Of a stretch of 8,352 bases of DNA, positions 1 to 5,762 are shown piece by piece. The DNA is taken from positions 1 through 8,352 of the forward strand of contig WJJR01000298.1 of the NCBI GenBank assembly GCA_014729565.1, read 5' to 3'. Source of the DNA: Candidatus Zixiibacteriota bacterium (GTDB lineage: Bacteria > Zixibacteria > MSB-5A5 > WJJR01). The translations under genes and the position numbers were made by a program. A model generated the notes under the pieces. The model had not been told where the DNA came from. It worked only from the letters and a program-made list of their open reading frames with translations, and did not search any database. Every line of letters begins with the position of its first letter. Positions within the stretch are counted from its first letter, which is position 1.

Positions 1-77
1 AGAATTCCGTTCCGGTTTTCGGAAACGTAGCATGGCCAGTTCGACTCCGCTCACTGCAAGCGTCTCGGCCAAGCGGC

Positions 78-94
78 ACGGGCGAGGCGCCCGT
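78..94. repeat. Short GC-rich inverted repeat
   Basis: ACGGGCG (78-84) and CGCCCGT (88-94) form a perfect 7-bp stem with a three-base loop. No T-run follows on either strand, so it is not an intrinsic terminator. It is most simply a small REP-like palindrome. Confidence 0.5.
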
Positions 95-175
95 ACTACA
101 TCGCGTGTTCAATCGGAAGATAGTTCTGACAATCGCTCTAAAACGGTTCTGGTCAATGTTATCGCTGACCACAGT

Positions 176-259
176 CACCCGGCTGAAGCCGGGTGTCAAA
201 ATCCATGAAGTCCGCTTCAGCGGACTTCATGCTTCCTAACACCTGGCTTTAGCCAGGTG
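176..259. repeat. Array of three evenly spaced hairpins
   Basis: Three perfect inverted repeats follow one another. The first has arms 176-184/187-195 (CACCCGGCT and AGCCGGGTG), the second 204-216/219-231 (13-bp arms around GAAGTCCGCT), and the third 240-248/251-259 (CACCTGGCT and AGCCAGGTG). The two spacers are each 8 bases long (196-203 and 232-239), so the unit is symmetrical. The outer hairpins differ by a compensatory change, C-G in the first and T-A in the third at the same stem position, which suggests the folded form is what is maintained. There is no coding potential and no T-tract. It resembles composite REP/BIME-type elements; its function is unknown. Confidence 0.75.
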
Positions 260-283
260 GCAACAGGACCACGCACTCCCATC

Positions 284-303
284 AAAACCGTTTCAACGGT
301 TTT
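284..303. repeat. AT-flanked hairpin between the repeat copies
   Basis: AAAACCGTT (284-292) and AACGGTTTT (295-303) are perfect inverted arms with a two-base centre. Drawn as an RNA it is a 7-bp stem with a six-base loop, with A's at the base on one side and T's on the other. This symmetry is compatible with a weak bidirectional terminator, but no gene clearly ends into it on the plus strand, and the minus-strand gene stops about 130 bases away. Confidence 0.4.
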
Positions 304-347
304 CGAGAATGCGGTGGAGGAGTCGTGGGAAGATGTCGGCTTTCAGT

Positions 348-401
348 CACCCGGCTAAAGCCGGCTGTTAATATGCAAGAAGCCCGCCTGTGGCGGGCTT
401 C
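348..401. repeat. Second, two-hairpin copy of the array
   Basis: This copy starts with the same bases as the first array (CAGTCACCCGGCT at 344-356) and has the first two of its three hairpins. Hairpin one is 348-356/359-367 with one mismatch. Hairpin two is 379-388/392-401 (GAAGCCCGCC and GGCGGGCTTC) with a three-base loop. Compared with the middle hairpin of the first array, a T-A pair has become C-G on both arms, a compensatory change. Hairpin two ends 30 bases beyond the stop of the minus-strand dehydrogenase gene, so in that transcript it could stabilise or end the 3' end, though no U-tract follows it. Confidence 0.65.
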
Positions 402-430
402 CATGCAAGCAGGCTTCGGGCAGTACAGCT

Positions 431-1549
431 CTACAGATTCGCCGCCACTGCCTCGGCCACTTCCAGTGTCGAACTCGAACCGCCCATGTCGTATGTGCGG
501 TGTTTGCCCTCTTTGATCACCGTGGCAATCGATGTTTCCAGACGCGTGGCCATGTCGACTTCGCCAAGCCAGTCGAGCATGAGCTTGGTGGTCAGCAGCA
601 TGGCCATCGGGTTGACCTTGTACTGGCCTTCGTATTTCGGCGCGGAGCCGTGGGTCGGCTCGAACACGGCGAACTCATCGCTGATATTCCCAGACGCGGC
701 AAAACCAAGACCGCCGACCAATTGCGCACAGAGATCAGAAATAATGTCGCCGAACATGTTTGACGCCACCAGCACACCGTAGTTTTCCGGATTCTTGATC
801 AGCCACATGCACATCGCATCGATATTGGCCTCCCACAGCGCGATGTCCGGGTACTCCTTGGCCACGTTACGGGCGGTGCGGATCATCAGTCCCGATGTTT
901 CCCGGATGACATTCGGTTTTTCAACAACCGTAACCGTCTTGTAGCCAAATTTCTTGGCGTACTCAAAGCCCGCGGTGACAATCGAACGGCAGGCCTGGCG
1001 CGAATTAATGCGGCACGACATCGCCAGGTCCTGGGCGTCGACATGGTCGAACTTGTTCATCTTATTATTGTGCTTAGCCAGTGTTTGCCGGACCTCGTCG
1101 GGAACGGGGTGGAATTCGACACCGGAATAGAGATCTTCGGTGTTTTCACGGAAGACCACCAGGTCGATCCCTTCCTTGTAGTTGAGCGGGTTGCCGGGAT
1201 ACGCTTTGCAGGGACGAAGATTGGTGCCGAGTTTGAATGTCTGGCGCAGCGCGACGATTGGCGATGAGTACAGAAGCCCTTTGCCTTTGAGTTCCGGTGC
1301 GAGTTCCGCTTCGGCTTCGTCGCGGGGCTTCGATGTGATCGCCCCGAACAGCGCGCAATTGGTCTCTTTCAACGTAGCCAACGTCCGGTCCGGTAAGGGG
1401 TTGCCTTCCGTGCACCAGAAATGCCAGCCGATATCGGCGGGGATATACTCGGCGTCCAGTTTCAGTGTGTCGAGCACGATTTTTGCAGCGTCCATTACAT
1501 CGTTGCCCACCCCGTCTCCGGGCATCCAGGCGATTCTGTATTGTGGCAT
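431..1549 (-). CDS. Isocitrate/homoisocitrate dehydrogenase-family enzyme
   Basis: A 372-residue beta-decarboxylating dehydrogenase that should oxidise and decarboxylate a 2-hydroxy acid such as isocitrate to 2-oxoglutarate, in the cytoplasm. The usual family landmarks are present: the N-terminal GDGVGND (11-17), substrate arginines R102, R112 and R134, Y141 in RENTEDLY, K211 in EKPNV, and metal-binding aspartates D244, D268 and D272 (NMFGDIISD). The substrate loop reads SSPIVALR (95-102), so Asn115 of E. coli ICDH is replaced by Ile, as I recall for fungal homoisocitrate dehydrogenase Lys12. The cofactor loop HGSAPKYEGQYKVNP (300-314) has the Lys-Tyr...Val pattern of NADP enzymes, and Y353 (TYD) matches another NADP contact. 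The ATG at 1549 is chosen because GAGGAG sits 5 bases upstream and the protein then begins at the first strand of the fold; an in-frame extension to 1639 adds unrelated residues. Isocitrate is the best guess from the neighbours; homoisocitrate or 3-isopropylmalate cannot be excluded. Confidence 0.85.
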   Translation of the reverse strand: MPQYRIAWMPGDGVGNDVMDAAKIVLDTLKLDAEYIPADIGWHFWCTEGNPLPDRTLATLKETNCALFGAITSKPRDEAEAELAPELKGKGLLYSSPIVALRQTFKLGTNLRPCKAYPGNPLNYKEGIDLVVFRENTEDLYSGVEFHPVPDEVRQTLAKHNNKMNKFDHVDAQDLAMSCRINSRQACRSIVTAGFEYAKKFGYKTVTVVEKPNVIRETSGLMIRTARNVAKEYPDIALWEANIDAMCMWLIKNPENYGVLVASNMFGDIISDLCAQLVGGLGFAASGNISDEFAVFEPTHGSAPKYEGQYKVNPMAMLLTTKLMLDWLGEVDMATRLETSIATVIKEGKHRTYDMGGSSSTLEVAEAVAANL

Positions 1550-1554
1550 TCTAT

Positions 1555-1560
1555 CTCCTC
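1555..1560 (-). promoter_or_regulatory. Shine-Dalgarno site deciding the dehydrogenase start
   Basis: Read on the minus strand, this is GAGGAG followed by five bases and ATG (1549). It is the strongest ribosome-binding match in the region and fixes the start 30 codons inside the longest open frame. Confidence 0.7.
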
Positions 1561-1702
1561 GTGAGTTGGTTCGATTTAGCGCGCCATAATGCCGCCGGAG
1601 AGTGAGTGCACACAAGTGAAATCGGGGCGAATCTGGCAATGTTCAACATGGCAAAACCTGGTGACAGTTGACACGGGTCGATGCCGTCGCCTCCGGGTGA
1701 CG

Positions 1703-1731
1703 TTGACTTCCCTTGAGGTGTTCGACATAAT
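1703..1731 (+). promoter_or_regulatory. Sigma70-like promoter of the citrate operon
   Basis: TTGACT (1703-1708) and CATAAT (1726-1731) are separated by exactly 17 bases, with five of six consensus matches in each box. Transcription would start near 1738, giving a leader of only about 27 bases before the GTG at 1765. This leaves little room for a riboswitch or attenuator. It is the only strong promoter candidate ahead of the five-gene cluster. Confidence 0.6.
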
Positions 1732-1764
1732 GGCCATTCGTTTGGCCGAAGAAGGGATGGCGAC

Positions 1765-3333
1765 GTGGCGCGACTTCACGAATACCAGGGAAAACAGCTT
1801 TTGCGCGAGGCGGGATTAGACACGCCCAAGGGGCGGGTGGTCCACAGCCCCGATGAGGTGGACGAGGTTGTCAGGGAGACCGGCCTGCCGGTGGTGGTCA
1901 AGGCACAGGCTTGGACAACGTCGCGGGCGAAACAGGGAGCGATTGCCTTTGCCGATACCGCCGAGGAGGCGCGCGAGCATGTTAAACGCATGCTGGCGAT
2001 GAAGATCGCCGGGTTCGATATCACTGATGTCTTAGTGGAAGAGAAAGTCGATATCGCCCGCGAGTTCTATGCGGGAGTCATTATCGACGATGCGAAAAAG
2101 ACGCCGCTGGTGATTTTCTCATCGATCGGCGGATCCGGAATCGAGGAAATCGCCCAGCGGAATCCGAAGAATGTCTCGCGAACTCCGGTCGACATTCGGT
2201 TTGGTTTGCCCCTCTACGACGCGCGCGATGCGGTTCGACTCACTGGCGTTTCCGGGAAACTCCAGGGCGAGTTGGGCAAGGTGCTGGTCAGACTATACAG
2301 TGTCGCGCGCAAGTGGGAAGCTCGCTCGGCGGAGATTAACCCGTTGGTGTTGAAGGGCGACGGGACTCTAGTCGCCTGCGATTCGCGGATCACGGTTGAC
2401 GATTACGCGGTGTTCCGCCATCCCGAGTTGAATATCGAAATCGCCCGGGAATTTGGACGCCCGCCGACCGAACTCGATCGAATCGCCTGGGCGGTGGAAA
2501 AGGACGATTACCGGGGGACCTTCTACTTCATCGAAATGGCACGCGGCTACAATCGTGGCGAAGGCTATCTCGGTTTTCATGGCGCGGGTGGCGGCGGTTC
2601 GATGATGTCGATGGATGCCCTGGTCAAGCGCGGCTACAAGATTGCCAACTTTACCGATACCTCGGGCAACCCGCCCGCCTCGAAAGTCTATCGCGCAGCC
2701 AAAATCATTCTCTCACAGCCGAACATCGATGGCTACTTCGGCTCCGGGTCGGGGGTGGCGTCGCAGGAGCAGTTCCACTCCGCGCGCGGATTGGTGAAAG
2801 CGTTCTGGGAAGAAAACCTATCCATACCAGCGGTCATTCGCTTGGGAGGGAATCAGGAAGACCGCGCGGTCCATATCCTCACCGAATACACCAAGGATCT
2901 CCCGGTGCCGGTGGAGGGATACAAGAAAGATGATACCGCCGATTTCTGCGCCGAACGCATGCACGCTCTGATCGAGGACAACAAGGGCCGGTCGGGAAAA
3001 CGCGAAATGCCGGTGCCGGCTGCGCCCGAGTTCGATGCCAAGGATCCGTATACATTCGATACGCCCACTGGGACGATTGTCTACGATCACGCGTTGTGCC
3101 GCGACTGCAAGACCAAGATTTGCATCGAGACGTGTGTCCCGCAGATTCTCCGGGAAGAAAACGATGTGGTCGTGCTGAATATCTCCCGCGACGAGGCCAA
3201 GGCGGGCAAGTGCACTGAGTGTCTGGCATGTGAAGTGGAATGCCGGGTCGGAGGAAATGCCGGCGGACGTGTGATACTACCGGTCCCGGGTCTCGATGAG
3301 TACCGTCAAACCGCAGCGTCCAATCAGGAATAG
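1765..3333 (+). CDS. Acyl-CoA (citryl/succinyl-CoA) synthetase beta-ferredoxin fusion
   Basis: A 522-residue beta subunit of a nucleotide-driven CoA ligase joined to an iron-sulfur domain. Residues 1-215 are an ATP-grasp domain: the opening RLHEYQGKQLL is the SucC-type start, SAEINPLV (188-195) carries E190 and N192, and D206 is the expected metal ligand. Residues 265-405 match the ligase domain, but GGGGSMM, the TSGNPP turn (299-304) and GSGSGVAS (326-333) look more like ATP-citrate lyase or citryl-CoA synthetase than E. coli SucC, as far as I recall those sequences. Residues 435-515 hold eight cysteines in two groups, C445-x2-C-x4-C-x3-C457 and C483-x2-C-x2-C-x3-C493, enough for two [4Fe-4S] clusters. 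SucC is normally near 390 residues, so the tail is additional. The start is GTG (1765) with a GAAGGG-type site 8 bases upstream; the ATG at 1757 is in another frame. The best guess is the large subunit of citryl-CoA synthetase (CcsA type), with succinyl-CoA synthetase the alternative. Confidence 0.85.
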   Translation: MARLHEYQGKQLLREAGLDTPKGRVVHSPDEVDEVVRETGLPVVVKAQAWTTSRAKQGAIAFADTAEEAREHVKRMLAMKIAGFDITDVLVEEKVDIAREFYAGVIIDDAKKTPLVIFSSIGGSGIEEIAQRNPKNVSRTPVDIRFGLPLYDARDAVRLTGVSGKLQGELGKVLVRLYSVARKWEARSAEINPLVLKGDGTLVACDSRITVDDYAVFRHPELNIEIAREFGRPPTELDRIAWAVEKDDYRGTFYFIEMARGYNRGEGYLGFHGAGGGGSMMSMDALVKRGYKIANFTDTSGNPPASKVYRAAKIILSQPNIDGYFGSGSGVASQEQFHSARGLVKAFWEENLSIPAVIRLGGNQEDRAVHILTEYTKDLPVPVEGYKKDDTADFCAERMHALIEDNKGRSGKREMPVPAAPEFDAKDPYTFDTPTGTIVYDHALCRDCKTKICIETCVPQILREENDVVVLNISRDEAKAGKCTECLACEVECRVGGNAGGRVILPVPGLDEYRQTAASNQE

Positions 3334-3339
3334 GATGAC

Positions 3340-4266
3340 ATGAGTATTCTCGTCGACGAAACCAAAAAGGTGATCGTTCAGGGCATTACCGGACGCGAGG
3401 GCATGGCGCGGACTAAGCTGATGCAACGGTACGGCACCCGCGTCGTGGCCGGTTGCACCCCGGGCAAAGGCGGACAAGAGGTCCTCGGTGTGCCGGTCTA
3501 CGATACCATCCGTGAGGCGATCGAGCAGTCTGAAGGCATCGATGTCTCCGTCATCTTCGTACCGGCGCCCTTGGTGAAACATGCTGCGATGGAATCGATC
3601 GCGGCCGGCATCAAGCTGCTGGTGATCGTGCCTGATCGTGTACCGATCTACGATGTGTTGGAGATTGCCGCGACGGCGCGCGATAAGGGCGCGCGGTTTG
3701 TCGGGCCGAACACGCTGGGGCTGCTGTCGCCCGGTAAAGCGGTGTTTGGCATGATGGGCGGCTCGGCCGCATCGGCGAAAGACTGGTTTCTGCCCGGACG
3801 CGTTGGGGTGTCATCGCGGTCGGGTGGTATCACGTCGTCGATAGCCTACTACCTCTCCCGTGCCGGTGTCGGCTTGTCGACAATCGTCCATGCGGGCGGT
3901 GACGCGATTGTCGGCATGGATCACCCGGCGATCATGGAAGAATTCGAGGCCGACCCCGAAACCGATGCGGTCGTGATGTTCGGCGAAATCGGCAGCTCGC
4001 AGGAAGAGCGGGTCGCCGACCTGATCGAAACGGGCAAGTTCACCAAACCGTTGGTGGCGTACATCGGCGGCAAAGGCGCGCAGTCGGGGACACGGTTCTC
4101 GCATGCCGGCGCCATCATCGAAGGCGGACGCGGCACGCACGAAGGCAAAGTCAAACGGTTACGCGAGGTTGGCGCGACGGTCGTCGACAACTTCGGCGAT
4201 ATCCCCGACGCCATGAAATCGCTGGTTCGTCCGATGGAAACGGCCAAGATACGCATCGATAAGTGA
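3340..4266 (+). CDS. Acyl-CoA (citryl/succinyl-CoA) synthetase alpha subunit
   Basis: A 308-residue SucD-like subunit that binds CoA and carries the phosphohistidine intermediate of the ligase encoded just upstream. The Rossmann CoA-binding part shows GITGREG (15-21), the central part shows SRSGG (159-163) and GEIGS (215-219), and the active-site histidine is H255 in FSHAGAII, followed by EGGRGT. The loop GPNTLG (122-127) has Thr where SucD has the conserved Cys of GPNCPG, a difference that may reflect another acyl substrate. The ATG at 3340 lies 6 bases after the stop of the beta subunit gene, with an AGGAATAGG-like site overlapping that stop, so the two are probably translationally coupled and made in equal amounts. 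It is the candidate small subunit (CcsB type) of citryl-CoA synthetase; succinyl-CoA synthetase alpha is the alternative. Confidence 0.85.
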   Translation: MSILVDETKKVIVQGITGREGMARTKLMQRYGTRVVAGCTPGKGGQEVLGVPVYDTIREAIEQSEGIDVSVIFVPAPLVKHAAMESIAAGIKLLVIVPDRVPIYDVLEIAATARDKGARFVGPNTLGLLSPGKAVFGMMGGSAASAKDWFLPGRVGVSSRSGGITSSIAYYLSRAGVGLSTIVHAGGDAIVGMDHPAIMEEFEADPETDAVVMFGEIGSSQEERVADLIETGKFTKPLVAYIGGKGAQSGTRFSHAGAIIEGGRGTHEGKVKRLREVGATVVDNFGDIPDAMKSLVRPMETAKIRIDK

Positions 4267-4299
4267 CAACACGGTACTCTTGAAAGATCGATATGTTGC

Positions 4300-4322
4300 G
4301 TCAGTCATAGACTGACAGGAGG
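4300..4322 (+). promoter_or_regulatory. Hairpin abutting the lyase ribosome-binding site
   Basis: GTCAGTC (4300-4306), ATA loop and GACTGAC (4310-4316) form a perfect 7-bp stem. The next six bases are AGGAGG (4317-4322), a full Shine-Dalgarno sequence 9 bases before ATG 4332. The stem does not hide the ribosome site itself. It could protect a processed 5' end or tune translation of the lyase relative to the ligase. The GTG at 4326 is only 3 bases from the site and is a less likely start. Confidence 0.5.
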
Positions 4323-4331
4323 TTTGTGGTA

Positions 4332-5111
4332 ATGGGCTCCCTGAATTGGTCATCGGCAATTACGGAGATCGGGCCGAACACAATCCGTTTGCGCGGATAC
4401 CCGGTCGAGCAATTGATGGGCAAGGTCAGTTACGCCGATGCGGTCTATCTGGCGTTGATGGGGGAGTTGCCGGATCAGGAAACCAGTACGATCATGAACG
4501 CCATTCTGGTATCGTCGATCGATCACGGCACCAGCCCGCCGTCGGTGCTTTCCACACTGACCGTCGCGTCGACCGGTGCGCCGTTGGGCTCAGCGGTGGC
4601 GGCCGGTATTCTCTCGATTTCCAAATTCCACGGTGGCGCAATTCAGGATTGCATGACCGCGATCAACCAGGCGCTCGACCGCGCCAAATCGTCGGGAACC
4701 TCATTCGAAGAGGCGGCGCTCGAAGTCTTCCAGGAATACAAAGAGCGCAAGGAACGGCTCTCCGGATTCGGACACCGTTTGCACACGAAAGATCCGCGTA
4801 CGGTCCGGTTACTCTCGCTCGTCGCAGAGTTGGGGCGCGCCGGCGATGGGATCACAATGGCGAAAGCGTTTGAAGCGGTGATCGCCGAAAGGACCGGCAA
4901 GTCGCTGCCCTTGAATGTCGATGGCGCCATTGCCGCGGTGCTTGTCGACGTGAACGTACCGGCGGAGTTGGCCAACGCATTCTTCATGATCGCCCGTCTT
5001 CCGGGACTGGTGGCCCATGCCCACGAAGAAATCCAGCGTCAACGGCCGATGCGCAAGATCCACCCGACCGATGTCACTTACGATGGTCCGAAACTTCGTC
5101 ACCTGACATAA
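4332..5111 (+). CDS. ccl: Citryl-CoA lyase-type citrate synthase homologue
   Basis: A 259-residue protein of the citrate synthase superfamily, far shorter than true citrate synthase (about 370-430) and close to the roughly 260-residue citryl-CoA lyases and the C-terminal module of ATP-citrate lyase. It should split citryl-CoA into acetyl-CoA and oxaloacetate, reversibly. The catalytic set is visible: H100 in FHGGA, H148 in GFGHRLHTKDPR, and D197 in NVDGAI, plus DHG (64-66), a lyase/ATP-citrate lyase feature. It lies 65 bases after the alpha subunit gene and in the same direction, so the synthetase can pass citryl-CoA to it. ATG 4332 is preferred over GTG 4326 because of AGGAGG at 4317-4322. 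A 2-methylcitryl-CoA-like substrate is possible but there is no supporting neighbour. Confidence 0.85.
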   Translation: MGSLNWSSAITEIGPNTIRLRGYPVEQLMGKVSYADAVYLALMGELPDQETSTIMNAILVSSIDHGTSPPSVLSTLTVASTGAPLGSAVAAGILSISKFHGGAIQDCMTAINQALDRAKSSGTSFEEAALEVFQEYKERKERLSGFGHRLHTKDPRTVRLLSLVAELGRAGDGITMAKAFEAVIAERTGKSLPLNVDGAIAAVLVDVNVPAELANAFFMIARLPGLVAHAHEEIQRQRPMRKIHPTDVTYDGPKLRHLT

Positions 5112-5127
5112 CAGGAGTCCCTCAACG

Positions 5128-5661
5128 ATGCATGATGAGATTCTCGCAATCTTCCCCGAGATCAATGAAATCAAGGATCCGGATCTGCGCACCAGGACGG
5201 CGGCGACATGGGCGGCGGCGATGGAGCGCAGCGATTTGACGTATGACGATCTGCGCACGATGCCGTTTACGCTGCTCGTGTCCGAGGTCAACATTACCTT
5301 TGTCGAGCACGTGCGCACCGTCTGCAAGATGTGCATCGCCTGCTGGGATGTGCTGCAGTCATCGTACGGTGCGCGCAACCGGGTCGATCGTGACATCATG
5401 ATTGCCGGAGCGATGCTCGCCGACGTCGGCAAGGTGCTGGAGTTCACCAAGCAGGACGGGAAGTTCGTCAAGAGCGAACGCGGCAAGCTGCTGCGCCATC
5501 CGTTCTCCGGCGTTGGCCTGGCGTGGGAGCAGGGACTGCCCGAGAGTGTGATGCACGTGATTGCCATGCACTCGAAAGAGGCGGCGGGCGGCAAACGCAC
5601 GCCCGAGGGGATCGTGTTGCATCACGCCGACTTCATCGATTTCGAACTGGTCGGGGGATAA
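5128..5661 (+). CDS. Degenerate HD-domain protein of the citrate operon
   Basis: A 177-residue soluble protein with an HD-phosphohydrolase fold pattern. The landmarks are H61 (VEHV), the ADVGK box (98-102), H124 (LRHP), H148 (AMHSKE), and H165/H166/D168 (HHAD). In canonical members the second box is HDxGK; here the histidine is alanine (A98), so one metal ligand is missing although D99 and the lysine remain. A CxxCxxC motif (C66, C69, C72) follows the first histidine and is unusual for the family. The ATG at 5128 has CAGGAG 10 bases upstream and is 16 bases after the lyase stop, so it is part of the operon. I do not know its function. Its position suggests a regulator or partner of the citrate enzymes, or a hydrolase of a nucleotide or CoA-type by-product; this is inference only. 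Confidence 0.7.
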   Translation: MHDEILAIFPEINEIKDPDLRTRTAATWAAAMERSDLTYDDLRTMPFTLLVSEVNITFVEHVRTVCKMCIACWDVLQSSYGARNRVDRDIMIAGAMLADVGKVLEFTKQDGKFVKSERGKLLRHPFSGVGLAWEQGLPESVMHVIAMHSKEAAGGKRTPEGIVLHHADFIDFELVGG

Positions 5662-5724
5662 CCGCCGTCGATCAGAGTTGTACTCTCCGGGGCACGGCGC
5701 ACCGTGCCCCGACGAGTATGGCGG
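5662..5724 (+). repeat. Stacked hairpin between HD gene and aconitase gene
   Basis: A perfect 10-bp stem, CGGGGCACGG (5688-5697) with CCGTGCCCCG (5702-5711), has a four-base loop. Outside it GTACTC (5680-5685) can pair with GAGTAT (5714-5719) with one G-U, and CCGCC (5662-5666) with GGCGG (5720-5724). The structure begins right after the HD stop codon and fills most of the gap. No T-run follows, so it is not an ordinary terminator. It may adjust downstream expression or be an RNA-processing site. Its left arm resembles the arms of the repeats at 7712-7869. Confidence 0.6.
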
Positions 5725-5762
5725 CGATTCACGTATCACCGTGATTGGTTCACGGAGGTGTT

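Larger units (their letters stand above)
1..430. other. Gene-free, repeat-rich left flank
   Basis: I find no convincing gene in this stretch. Two plus-strand frames stay open from the left edge to about 208 and 239, but they run into the hairpin repeats, have no start context and give low-complexity translations that I do not recognise. What the stretch does hold is a series of inverted repeats: a short stem at 78-94, a triplet of hairpins at 176-259, an AT-flanked stem at 284-303 and a second, partial copy of the triplet at 348-401. The string at 40-53 (TTCGACTCCGCTCA) resembles motifs seen in many bacterial intergenic repeats. The region therefore looks like an intergenic reservoir of REP-like elements lying beyond the 3' end of the minus-strand dehydrogenase gene. 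Confidence 0.6.

Noticed and set aside
2..239. Partial gene entering from the left edge on the plus strand
   Set aside because: Two frames remain open only until they cross the hairpin repeats, their translations lack any recognisable motif, and both cannot be coding. A gene ending here cannot be fully excluded without upstream sequence.
176..401. Possible CRISPR array
   Set aside because: The repeated units are self-complementary hairpins of different sequence with 8-base spacers, and no cas genes are present; CRISPR spacers would be about 30 bases.
390..782. Plus-strand open frame of 130 codons near the dehydrogenase 3' end
   Set aside because: It lies opposite the conserved C-terminal part of the dehydrogenase and starts inside the hairpin repeat; no domain is visible.
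1598..1629. Minus-strand promoter for the dehydrogenase (TTGTGT with CATTAT, 18-base spacer)
   Set aside because: The -35 box matches only three of six consensus positions; too weak to list as a feature, although transcription must start somewhere in this region.
1550..1639. N-terminal extension of the dehydrogenase to 1639
   Set aside because: The added 30 residues do not resemble the family, and GAGGAG sits at the right distance from the ATG at 1549.
1757..1819. ATG at 1757 as start of the synthetase beta gene
   Set aside because: It is in another frame that stops at 1819; the GTG at 1765 gives the family-typical opening ARLHEYQGKQLL.
4809..5600. Long minus-strand open frame (263 codons) across the lyase and HD genes
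   Set aside because: It overlaps two well-supported plus-strand genes that have motifs and ribosome sites, and its translation shows no recognisable domain. It is an antisense shadow.
5745..5762. TTG at 5745 as start of the aconitase-like protein
   Set aside because: It lies upstream of the GGAGG site at 5754-5758, so the ribosome site would be inside the gene; ATG 5763 fits better.
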